64,000 bases of DNA, taken from contig NZ_CH672390.1 in the NCBI RefSeq assembly GCF_000152865.1, forward strand, positions 1,612,001-1,676,000. Reading direction: 5' to 3'. The first letter of the stretch is position 1; the number at the start of each line of letters is the position of its first letter. The translations under genes and the position numbers were made by a program. Shown in pieces: positions 17,507-25,324 of the stretch. The DNA comes from Erythrobacter sp. NAP1. GTDB lineage: Bacteria; Pseudomonadota; Alphaproteobacteria; Sphingomonadales; Sphingomonadaceae. The notes below the pieces were generated by a model, which was given only the letters and a program-made list of their open reading frames with translations, was not told where the DNA came from and searched no databases.

Positions 17507-18883
17507 TCACGCCTTAATCACGATCATCTTCTCGATGGTCATTTCGTGCATCGTATAGGGAATGCCGCCAACGCCGTGGCCCGAATGCTTGAGCCCTGCG
17601 AACGGCATCCAGTCGACGCGGAATGCTGAGTGGTCGTTCACCATCACCGCGGCTGCGTCGATGTTGCGATAGGTGTGCATCGTGTTCGCAAGGTCGTTCG
17701 AGAAGATCGCCGCCTGGAACGCAACGTCGAGCGAGTTGGCTTGCGCGATCGCCTCGTCCACGTCGGTGTAGGTGTAGATGCAGACCACCGGCCCGAACAC
17801 TTCCTGCGTGGAAACCTTGGCATCCTTGGGCGGGTCGAGCAGCACGGTTGGCGCGTATGTCGTGTCGCTGAGCCGCTCACCGCCGCACAGGACCTTGGCC
17901 CCGCCGTCGCGTGCTTCGCTTACCCATTCTTCGACCCGGTCGACCTCCTTGGGCCGGATCAGCGGGCCGCATTCGACGTCTTCCTGGATCGCGTTGCCGA
18001 CCTTCAGAGCCTTGGCAGCATCGGCCATCTTCGATGAAAGCTTATCGACAATATCGGCATGCGCGAAGACACGTTGAACTGAGACGCAGACCTGGCCTGA
18101 ATGGTAGAAGCCGCCCTTGATGAGCGAACCTACCGCCGCGTCGATATCCGCGCTTGGATCGACGATTACCGGCGCTACCCCACCATGCTCGAGCGCGCAG
18201 CGCGTGCCCGGTGAGAGCTTGGAGCGAAGCCCCCAGCCCACGCCTGCCGAACCGATGAAGGTGAAGAAGGCGACGCGGTTATCGGTGACCATCTTCTCCG
18301 ACGCATCGCGCGAAGGAAGGACAGCGCGCGCCCAGTCTTCGGGCAGGCCAGCTTCGTGCAGGATCGAGACGAACTCGAAGCACGATAGCGGCGTGTCACT
18401 GGCCGGTTTGACAATCACCGGGCAGCCGGTCGCAACCGCAGGACAGACCTGGTGCACGATCAGATTGAGCGGGTGATTGAACGCCGACACAGCCACGACC
18501 GGACCAATCGGCTCGCGCGAAGTCCAGGCGAGGCGACCGTCGCCCGAGGAGCTCAACCCCATCGGAATCTCGGTTCCGCGCACATTGCCCAGATCCTCGA
18601 TACACAGCTCGACGCCCTTGATCGCGCGGTCCGCCTCGACGCGCGCATCGATCAGCGGCTTGCCGCCTTCGTCCGCAATCTGCATCGCGAGGTGATCGCG
18701 GCGATCCTTCATGATCTCGACGACCTTTTCGAGGATCGCGGCGCGCTCATGCGTTTTGAGCCAGCCATCGCGGTTCTTGTGCAGGGCCTCGGCCTTGGCG
18801 AGATACCCGTCGATGGTCTCCCAATCGTGCGTCGGAACCTCTCCGATCTTCTGGCGGTCGAACGGATTGACGACTTCGTGCAT
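17507..18883 (-). CDS. NAD(P)-dependent aldehyde dehydrogenase
   Basis: A 458-residue enzyme of the ALDH superfamily. The nucleotide fold includes SAFNHPLNLI and VIVKPASDTPLSC; the catalytic Cys is in FYHSGQVCVSVQRV, and the general base in ALEHGGVAPV (E replaced in local context to LEHGG). FGPVVCIYTY completes the signature. Residue use resembles the succinate-semialdehyde/phenylacetaldehyde branch, but the substrate is uncertain. It is followed upstream (58 bases) by an acetolactate-synthase-like gene in the same direction, suggesting that the TPP enzyme and ALDH act in one pathway. Confidence 0.88.
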   Translation of the reverse strand: MHEVVNPFDRQKIGEVPTHDWETIDGYLAKAEALHKNRDGWLKTHERAAILEKVVEIMKDRRDHLAMQIADEGGKPLIDARVEADRAIKGVELCIEDLGNVRGTEIPMGLSSSGDGRLAWTSREPIGPVVAVSAFNHPLNLIVHQVCPAVATGCPVIVKPASDTPLSCFEFVSILHEAGLPEDWARAVLPSRDASEKMVTDNRVAFFTFIGSAGVGWGLRSKLSPGTRCALEHGGVAPVIVDPSADIDAAVGSLIKGGFYHSGQVCVSVQRVFAHADIVDKLSSKMADAAKALKVGNAIQEDVECGPLIRPKEVDRVEEWVSEARDGGAKVLCGGERLSDTTYAPTVLLDPPKDAKVSTQEVFGPVVCIYTYTDVDEAIAQANSLDVAFQAAIFSNDLANTMHTYRNIDAAAVMVNDHSAFRVDWMPFAGLKHSGHGVGGIPYTMHEMTIEKMIVIKA

Positions 18884-18941
18884 GGTCTTCCCCTGAAAGC
18901 GAGGTTGTGAGTTGATCGAATGAAGCGCGCGAACGCTAAGC

Positions 18942-20600
18942 TTAAAGCTCGGCGCTCAGCTTCTTGATGTCGATGTTCAGGATCTGGTCGTTTTCCGAAT
19001 AATCGACCGGGCAGTCGATCAGGTGGAGACCCGGCGTCTCGTTGCAATGCTTCAGCAGCTCGGCCAGATGCGCTGAGGATTCCACCCGGTGACCTTTCGC
19101 GCCGTAGCTTTCCGCGTACTGCACGAAGTCCGGGTTGCCATAGGTCAGACCGAAATCGTCAAAGCCCATATTCGCCTGCTTCCAGCGGATCATGCCGTAT
19201 GCATCGTCGCGCAGGATCAGGACCGTCAGGTTAAGGCCGAGGCGGACCGCGGTTTCCATCTCCTGGCTGTTCATCATAAAACCGCCATCGCCGCAGATCG
19301 CCATAACCTTGCGATCGGGGTACAGCATCGCGCTCATCATCGCTGACGGCAGGCCTGCACCCATCGTCGCAAGCGCATTGTCGAGCAGCACGGTGTTGGG
19401 AAGGTAAGCGGTGTATCCGCGCGCGAACCAGATCTTGTAGACCCCGTTGTCGAGGCAGATGATCCCATCGCGCGGCATCGCATCGCGGACCTGCTGAACA
19501 AGGTGCGGCGGGAAGATCGGGAAGCGATCGTCGGCTGCAAGCTTGCCGGTGTGTTCAAGCTCAGCCTTGTGGTAGCCGAGCATCTGTTCGAAATCCCAGT
19601 CGCGATTGGGCGAGATGTCTTCCTTGATCTGCCAGACCGCGTTGGCGATGTCGCCGATGACCTCGATCTGCGGGAAGTAGACCGGGTCGACCTCCGCCGT
19701 CTTGGTCGAGACGTGGATCACAGTGACGCCGTTGTCCTTCATGAAGAAAGGCGGCTTTTCGATCACGTCGTGGCCGACATTGATAATGCAATCGGAGGCT
19801 TCGACCGCGCGGTGAACGAAATCGCCAGCCGAAAGCGCCGCACAACCGAGGAATTTCGGGTGGCGTTCGTCGATCACGCCCTTGCCCATCTGAGTGGTCA
19901 GGAATGGGATGCCGGTCTTCTCGACAAACTGTTCGAGCATCCGTCCACACAGTTTGCGGTTGGCGCCCGCTCCGATGACGAGGACCGGGTTCTTTGCATT
20001 TTCTATCGCTTTCACCGCAGCGCGAACCGCTTTGGGTTCAGCTGAGGGACGACGCGCCACGCTCTTGGGAAGCGGCTTGAAGTCGGTCGCCTGCTCCTCG
20101 GCAATATCTTCGGGAAGCTCGATCAGCGTCGCGCCCGGCTTTTCCTCTTCGGCGAGGCGATAGGCTTCGCGCACGCGGCTGGGGATGTTGTCGCCGGCTG
20201 CGATCTGGATCGAATACTTTGTGACCGGCTCCATCAGCGAGACGATGTCGACAATCTGGAAGCGGCCCTGCTTGGATTTCTTGATCGGTTTCTGGCCAGT
20301 AATCATCAGCACCGGCATCCCGCCAAGCTGCGCATAGGCCGCGCTGGTTACGAAGTTGGTCGCGCCCGGGCCAAGCGTTGCCACGCACACGCCGGTCTTG
20401 CCGGTATGGCGGCCATAGGTCGCGGCCATGAAGCCTGCGCCCTGTTCGTGGCGCGTGAGGATCAGCTTGATCTTTTTTGAGCGGCCAAGGGAGTCGAGAA
20501 AGTCGAGGTTTTCCTCACCCGGCACACCGAAGATATACTCGCAGCCCTCGGCCTCGAGACAGTCGATAAAGACGTCAGACGCTTTTTTGGTATCGCTCAT
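18942..20600 (-). CDS. Acetolactate synthase-like TPP-dependent enzyme
   Basis: A 552-residue thiamine-diphosphate enzyme of the acetolactate synthase/pyruvate oxidase family. The catalytic Glu is in LTRHEQGAGFMA, the middle (~190-330) is the TPP-enzyme central domain, and the C-terminal part binds ThDP and Mg through GDGGFMMNSQEMETA. The start at 20600 follows a GGGGGG purine run and fits the family N-terminus (SDVFIDCLEAEGCEYIFG). No ilvH-like regulatory subunit lies next to it, so this is more likely a catabolic, unregulated enzyme than IlvB. It is co-directional with the aldehyde dehydrogenase. Confidence 0.85.
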   Translation of the reverse strand: MSDTKKASDVFIDCLEAEGCEYIFGVPGEENLDFLDSLGRSKKIKLILTRHEQGAGFMAATYGRHTGKTGVCVATLGPGATNFVTSAAYAQLGGMPVLMITGQKPIKKSKQGRFQIVDIVSLMEPVTKYSIQIAAGDNIPSRVREAYRLAEEEKPGATLIELPEDIAEEQATDFKPLPKSVARRPSAEPKAVRAAVKAIENAKNPVLVIGAGANRKLCGRMLEQFVEKTGIPFLTTQMGKGVIDERHPKFLGCAALSAGDFVHRAVEASDCIINVGHDVIEKPPFFMKDNGVTVIHVSTKTAEVDPVYFPQIEVIGDIANAVWQIKEDISPNRDWDFEQMLGYHKAELEHTGKLAADDRFPIFPPHLVQQVRDAMPRDGIICLDNGVYKIWFARGYTAYLPNTVLLDNALATMGAGLPSAMMSAMLYPDRKVMAICGDGGFMMNSQEMETAVRLGLNLTVLILRDDAYGMIRWKQANMGFDDFGLTYGNPDFVQYAESYGAKGHRVESSAHLAELLKHCNETPGLHLIDCPVDYSENDQILNIDIKKLSAEL

Positions 20601-20825
20601 TTTCGTATTCCCCCCAATACTTCGCAAAAAGCCGTCGCTTGCCTTTCGCCGTGACCGTAAAATGCTCACGCAAGGACGCCTCTACGTGGAGGCTGCACCC
20701 AATGTCCTTGCGGTACGTGTCGTGTGTGTCGCAGCCGTGATGGCCGGACGTCAGAGCCATGTATTGCAGGATTCCGCCAGAATCCAAGGGCGAAGCGGAA
20801 ATTCCCGGAAAATTAGCGGCCTAGA

Positions 20826-21764
20826 TCAGTAGCCCAGATGCGGATCGAAGATCGGCGCGACGGGCTTTCCGTCCAAATATTTTTGCAGGTTCTCAAGAAA
20901 GCGCGTGGCAGAGCGGATGAACATCTTGTCCTGCGCACGGCCTGACAGGTGCATCGAGATGTGCGCATTATCGAGCGTCCAAAGCTCGTGATCTTCGGGA
21001 AGCGGTTCGGGCGTCGTCACATCGAGAAATGCCCCGCCGATAGCCTTGCTGCGAAGCGCCTCGACAAGCGCCGGCTGATCGACCACTTCGCCGCGCGCGA
21101 TGTTGACGAGCACTGCATCCGATTTCATCGCTGCAAGCTCGTCCGCGCCAATCATGTTCTCGGTCTCGGGGGTGGAAGGCACGGCAAGGATCACCCAGTC
21201 GAAGTCGCCCAGTTTCCCGCGCCATTCGTCAGGCGTCAGCACGCCCTCTCCGCCTGATCGGCGCACCACGCTCACATCCACATCGAAGGCTTTGAGCCTT
21301 GGCTTGATGAGTTTCCCGATTGCACCGTAGCCAAGCAGCAGGGCCTTCGAACCGGCGAGCTCGCGCTTTCCCGGAGAATCGAGCAGCCACTCGCGGCGTT
21401 CTTGCGCGCGGATAACGTCGCGGTAGCCCTTGGCGATGTTGAGCATGCCCATCACGACGTATTCGGCAATGGTGATCGCGTTGATGCCGACGCCGTTGGT
21501 GACGGTGATATTGCGCTCGATCAGCACATCCATCGGCAGGAAATCAAGGCCCGCATAGATCGAGTTCAGCCATTTGAGATCAGTCGCGGCGTGCAGCGCC
21601 TTCGCCATCGCCTCCTTGTCGTTCATGTCGAACCAGCCGATCTCTGCACCCTTCACCGCGTCGATCGCGTCCTCGGCAGTCATGAACCAACGCACATCGA
21701 GCCCATTGGGCAGCTGCGGTTCGAGAAGCGGACGGATGAGGCCGGAGATTGCGAGTGTGGTCAT
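20826..21764 (-). CDS. D-2-hydroxyacid dehydrogenase family protein
   Basis: A 312-residue NAD-dependent oxidoreductase of the D-2-hydroxyacid dehydrogenase family (glyoxylate/hydroxypyruvate reductase-like). The Rossmann motif is LLGYGAIGKLIKP, and the catalytic Arg, Glu and His appear in NIARGEVVDQPAL, the TTPEPLPEDHELW loop and ISMHLSGRA. I chose the ATG at 21764 because AAAGGA precedes it; a longer frame 28 codons upstream lacks family similarity. The 225-base gap 20601-20825 to the TPP enzyme holds no feature I can support, so it may be separately transcribed. Confidence 0.88.
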   Translation of the reverse strand: MTTLAISGLIRPLLEPQLPNGLDVRWFMTAEDAIDAVKGAEIGWFDMNDKEAMAKALHAATDLKWLNSIYAGLDFLPMDVLIERNITVTNGVGINAITIAEYVVMGMLNIAKGYRDVIRAQERREWLLDSPGKRELAGSKALLLGYGAIGKLIKPRLKAFDVDVSVVRRSGGEGVLTPDEWRGKLGDFDWVILAVPSTPETENMIGADELAAMKSDAVLVNIARGEVVDQPALVEALRSKAIGGAFLDVTTPEPLPEDHELWTLDNAHISMHLSGRAQDKMFIRSATRFLENLQKYLDGKPVAPIFDPHLGY

Positions 21765-21775
21765 TGAAATCCTTT

Positions 21776-21863
21776 CGTCACCCCGGACTTGAACCGGGAT
21801 CCAGCTTCTTTTCGCCCAATCGTAGAAGGCGGCCGGACCCCGGATCAAGTCTGGGGCGACGGG
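21776..21863. repeat. Imperfect palindromic intergenic repeat (CCCCGGACTTGA type)
   Basis: The left part (21776-21805, CACCCCGGACTTGAACCGGG...) and the right part (21833-21863, ...CCCCGGATCAAGTCTGGGGC) are reverse complements with few mismatches around a ~27-base centre. Repeats with CCCCGGACTTGATCCGGGG-like arms are common between genes in sphingomonads. It lies between the 2-hydroxyacid dehydrogenase start and the cysS end, both on the reverse strand. Confidence 0.7.
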
Positions 21864-21866
21864 AAG

Positions 21867-23315
21867 TCAGGAGAGTTTCCAGTCCCAACCCAGCGGGTCG
21901 CCGTCCATCACTTCCACGCCCTTAGCCGCGAGTTCATCGCGAATTGCGTCGGAGGTTGCGAAGTCCTTCTCGGCGCGCGCAGCCTTGCGGCGGGCGAGCG
22001 CGTCTTCGATCTCTTCCTCGGCGATTTCAGCTGAGGCGGGGCGAATGCGCAAGTCTGCTCTGGAAAGGCTGAAAAGGTCGAGGCCGAGCACCGCATCCAT
22101 ATGTTCAACCACAGCGCGCTTGATGCCTGCATCGACCTTCTTGGTCGCAAGCGCGTCTTCCAGCGCAGTCAGAGCAATCGCGGTATTAAGATCGTCCGAC
22201 ATCGCCTCTTCGAACTTGGCAAGCGGAGCAGCGAACTTGGGGTGTTCCGCAACCGGCTGCGACGGCGCATCGGCAAGCCGCTCAACCGCCATGATCATCC
22301 GCTTCAATCGCGTCAGCGCCGCTTCCAGCCCCTCCCAGCTGAACTCGAGCTCGCTGCGATAATGCGCTTGCAGGCACATCATCCGATAGGCGTGCGGGTG
22401 GAAGCCCTTGTCGACCAGCAGTTGCAGCCGCAGGAACTCGCCCGACGACTTCGACATTTTGCCAGAACGCTCGACCAGGAAGTTGTTGTGCATCCAGATG
22501 CGCGCGCCCGAATTGGTCGCATCGGAAAGCCCGCCCGAGCAGCAATAAGCCTGGTTCTGCGCGATCTCGTTGGGGTGATGGATTTCGCGGTGGTCGATAC
22601 CGCCGGTGTGAATGTCGAAGGGAAAGCCGAGCAGCGCCTCGCCCATGACCGAGCATTCAAGGTGCCATCCCGGAGCGCCTTTGCCCCATGGGCTGTCCCA
22701 TTCCATCTGCCGCGTCTCGCCCTCCGGCGTCTTGCGCCAGATCGCGAAGTCGGCCGCGTTGCGCTTGCCCTCCAGCCGCTCTATCCGCCCTTCACCCTCT
22801 TCGGTGACGGCGCGGGCCAGCTTGCCGTAATCCGCGACCGTCGAGACGTCGAAATAGAGCCCGCTCTCAAGCTCATAGCAGTGCTTGTCCGCCACGCGCT
22901 TGCCCCACGCGATCATTTCTTCGACATATTGGGTCGCGCGCGGGTGCTGTTTCTTCTGAACGTTCAGCCGCGCCAGATCGCGCTCGAAGTCTTCCTGATA
23001 GAAGCGAGCGATGTCCCAAGCGCTCTTGCCCTGGCTCGCCGCCATCTTTTCCATCTTGTCCTCACCCTCATCAGCGTCGGACGTAAGGTGGCCTACATCG
23101 GTGATGTTGATGACGTGAGTGAGCTTCAGCCCTTTGAGTTGAAGCGTGCGGCCAAGCGTATCGGCGAACACGTATGCGCGCATGTTGCCGATATGCTGGT
23201 AATTATAGACCGTCGGCCCGCAGGTGTAGACGCGCGCCTCGCCCTCGTGAATTGGAACGAACTCCTCGATCTGCCTGTTGAGAGAGTTGAACAGTCTAAG
23301 CGGTGTCTGGGCCAT
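21867..23315 (-). CDS. cysS: Cysteinyl-tRNA synthetase
   Basis: Charges tRNA-Cys. The 482-residue class I synthetase has the HIGH-type motif HIGNMRAY, the zinc-binding Cys in YTCGPTVYNY and the Cys/His pair near VMGEALLGF, and KMSKSSGEFL. The DALR-type anticodon domain follows (~350-480). The ATG at 23315 fits the N-terminus AQTPLRLFNSL; two earlier Met codons (23327, 23351) are less likely. Its start lies 30 bases from the divergent DUF998-like gene. Confidence 0.96.
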   Translation of the reverse strand: MAQTPLRLFNSLNRQIEEFVPIHEGEARVYTCGPTVYNYQHIGNMRAYVFADTLGRTLQLKGLKLTHVINITDVGHLTSDADEGEDKMEKMAASQGKSAWDIARFYQEDFERDLARLNVQKKQHPRATQYVEEMIAWGKRVADKHCYELESGLYFDVSTVADYGKLARAVTEEGEGRIERLEGKRNAADFAIWRKTPEGETRQMEWDSPWGKGAPGWHLECSVMGEALLGFPFDIHTGGIDHREIHHPNEIAQNQAYCCSGGLSDATNSGARIWMHNNFLVERSGKMSKSSGEFLRLQLLVDKGFHPHAYRMMCLQAHYRSELEFSWEGLEAALTRLKRMIMAVERLADAPSQPVAEHPKFAAPLAKFEEAMSDDLNTAIALTALEDALATKKVDAGIKRAVVEHMDAVLGLDLFSLSRADLRIRPASAEIAEEEIEDALARRKAARAEKDFATSDAIRDELAAKGVEVMDGDPLGWDWKLS

Positions 23316-23345
23316 GCCAGCGCCCATGCGACAAACCGCCACCCA

Positions 23346-24020
23346 GTGCAACAGGAGCCAACGATCAGCACAGATTCCGGAACCGATACGATCTCGCGCG
23401 TGCTGGGAGGCATCGCGATTGGCGGATGCCTGATCTCGGTCATCATGGACTTCATAGGCACAGGAATGTCCGAGCAGGTCGGCATCATGCGCGACACGAT
23501 CAGCGACCTTGCTGCATCCAAAGACGAGGGCACGCCTGCAGACGAGCTTGCCGACCTTGGCATTTACGCGTTCGTCGCGTCGGTGCTGGCAACGACCGCC
23601 GGATTGCTGCGATGGCGGATCGATCGGTTGGACTGGAAGATCGGGTCATGGCTGCTGGTGATCGTGGCGGTCTGCGTTGTGCTGATCGCTGGATACGAGG
23701 CTTACACGACCGGCGAAGGGCCGGTGATCCATTACCGGCTGGTCTATGTGCTGGGCCTAGCCTTCCCGCTGACCGTCCTGCTGACCGCCGGGCAATTCTG
23801 GGAAATCAACAAGTGGCTTGGCCGATCGCTCTATCTCGGCGGAGTGGCATGGGCTGTACTGGGTCCGCTCTTTTTCTTCGTACCGACCGACTATGACGGC
23901 GCTTACGAGCGGATGCTGGCGGGCGGAATGCTCGCATGGTTCATCACCATGGGGGTGATGATCTGGGACGACCCCGACGTTGTCCGGCAGGTGTCAGAGG
24001 ACCAGCGCGGGCACGATTGA
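23346..24020 (+). CDS. DUF998-like membrane protein, start uncertain
   Basis: A membrane protein of ~206-224 residues with about six hydrophobic segments: (VLGGIAIGGCLISVIMDF), then ~75-90, 105-120, 130-150, 160-178 and 190-205. It resembles the DUF998 family; function unknown. No ATG is found at the start. In-frame GTG codons lie at 23346 and 23400, but neither has a ribosome site; a good AGGAG (23353-23357) sits six bases before an in-frame ATC at 23364. I report the earliest GTG. It ends eight bases from the convergent nitroreductase gene. Confidence 0.65.
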   Translation: MQQEPTISTDSGTDTISRVLGGIAIGGCLISVIMDFIGTGMSEQVGIMRDTISDLAASKDEGTPADELADLGIYAFVASVLATTAGLLRWRIDRLDWKIGSWLLVIVAVCVVLIAGYEAYTTGEGPVIHYRLVYVLGLAFPLTVLLTAGQFWEINKWLGRSLYLGGVAWAVLGPLFFFVPTDYDGAYERMLAGGMLAWFITMGVMIWDDPDVVRQVSEDQRGHD

Positions 24021-24027
24021 CCCGCGC

Positions 24028-24690
24028 TCAGTCGAAGCCGAGGAACTTCACCGTATCGTCGAGCGGCTCACGCTCACGCTCGAAATTGTTCACCGGAGCG
24101 TCCGGGTCGCGATAGCCGATCGCCATGCCGCAAAAGAGCATGTAGCGATCATGGTCGATCCCGATATGCTCACGGATGACGTTGGCATAAAGCGCCATGT
24201 ATTCCTGGTAGCAGCTGTCGAGCCCTTCCTCGCGCAAGAGCAAACCGACCGTGGCGAGCCACATGCCGGTGTCAGACCACTGCGCCTCTTTCATGAAGCG
24301 CGGGAAATAGGTGAACATGACGACCGGCGCATCGAAGCTGGTCGTGTTGCGCGCCATTGCGGCCATTCGGCCCTGCCCGTCATCACGCGCTATGCCCATG
24401 GCGCCGAACATGCCAGCGGACACGCCGTGGAGACGCTTGGTGTAAGCTTCCTCCTGCCCTGGAGCAGTCCAGTCATACTCGGCCTGCTGCGGAGGAGTGG
24501 TCTTCATCTTCTCCTGAAGCTCGGCCAGCGGCTTACCCGTCAGGATCGTCGCTTCCCAAGGCTGGTAATTGCACCCCGAAGCAGCCCAGCGCGCCTTGTC
24601 CATGACACGGCGGATGGTTTCGAGATCGACCGGCTTATCGAGAAACTGGCGTACAGAGCGGCGGGTTGTGACGGCTTCGGTAACGTTCAT
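24028..24690 (-). CDS. Nitroreductase-family FMN oxidoreductase
   Basis: A 220-residue FMN enzyme. The start motif TRRSVRQFLDKPVD binds FMN phosphate; ASGCNYQPWE gives the second flavin segment and FCGMAIGYRDPDAPVNNF closes the family signature. Length and motifs agree with the NfsB/oxygen-insensitive nitroreductase fold; the true substrate is unknown. The ATG at 24690 is the family start; the longer frame begins in the promoter region. It is divergent from the DUF2306-like gene and shares its 103-base regulatory gap, which contains a TGTATT-N8-AATACA palindrome. Confidence 0.9.
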   Translation of the reverse strand: MNVTEAVTTRRSVRQFLDKPVDLETIRRVMDKARWAASGCNYQPWEATILTGKPLAELQEKMKTTPPQQAEYDWTAPGQEEAYTKRLHGVSAGMFGAMGIARDDGQGRMAAMARNTTSFDAPVVMFTYFPRFMKEAQWSDTGMWLATVGLLLREEGLDSCYQEYMALYANVIREHIGIDHDRYMLFCGMAIGYRDPDAPVNNFEREREPLDDTVKFLGFD

Positions 24691-24734
24691 GGCAGCAAGA
24701 CCTAACAGAGCGGTTTCGAAAAGCAACCGACCAC

Positions 24735-24754
24735 TGTATTGCCTCAATAATACA
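24735..24754. promoter_or_regulatory. TGTATT-N8-AATACA operator with -35-like overlap
   Basis: An exact palindrome with six-base arms, preceded by CCAC. TTGCCT, overlapping its left arm, is 17 bases from TAGGCA, so a sigma-70-type promoter toward the DUF2306-like gene is possible. The same arms, same spacing and same CCAC prefix occur at 61292-61311 ahead of another membrane-protein gene. Confidence 0.55.
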
Positions 24755-24793
24755 CATATGCTAGGCACTGCGCCGTCGTCGAGGGGAAGAACG

Positions 24794-25324
24794 ATGAGCG
24801 ATCTCAGCCTGCTTTTGCAAATTCATATCGTCGCAGCGATGGCTGCCATTGTTTTGGGAGCGATCGTCTTTTCGCTGCCGAAAGGTGGCGCGCCTCACCG
24901 CCGATTTGCGTCTGCTTATGTTGTGGCGATGCTGGTCACGACTGGCGTTGTCGCCTTCGTGCCTGCGACTGTGCTTGAATTCGGAAATAGCGGCTGGGGC
25001 TTCTTCCATCTGTTTATCATAGTCGGTGGCGTCAGTTCGGCGGTTGGCGCGTTTGCGCTTTGGCGGTGGCGCGTAACCGGCGATCCTGAGTGGCTTCGCA
25101 AACACCAGGTGCGCTTCGCCTTCAGCTATGCAGGGCTTCTGATGGCGGGGCTGAGCCAGATGCTTACCAACCCGCGTTTCGGTATCGTCGAAGTGATGCC
25201 GATCGCGACATTCTGGATGGTCTTTGCATTGTCGAACTTCGCCATTCTCGCCATCGCAATGGTGATCGTGCAGCGCTATCTGATGAAGGGCGATCCACGG
25301 CGTCGATTTGCATTGAAGCCCTGA
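24794..25324 (+). CDS. DUF2306-like membrane protein
   Basis: A 176-residue protein with five hydrophobic segments: roughly residues 5-28, 40-60, 68-92, 112-130 and 140-162. It resembles the DUF2306 family of small membrane proteins (HIVAAMAAIVLGAIVFSLPKGG and HRRFASAYVVAM fit the start of the family). Function unknown. GAGGGGAAGA is a strong ribosome site before the ATG at 24794. A longer upstream frame is a shadow. It ends one base before the convergent cobT stop. Confidence 0.75.
   Translation: MSDLSLLLQIHIVAAMAAIVLGAIVFSLPKGGAPHRRFASAYVVAMLVTTGVVAFVPATVLEFGNSGWGFFHLFIIVGGVSSAVGAFALWRWRVTGDPEWLRKHQVRFAFSYAGLLMAGLSQMLTNPRFGIVEVMPIATFWMVFALSNFAILAIAMVIVQRYLMKGDPRRRFALKP

Noticed and set aside
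22101..23345. N-terminal extension of the DUF998-like frame over cysS
   Set aside because: The extension is antisense to cysS and low in family likeness; only the membrane part after 23346 is real.
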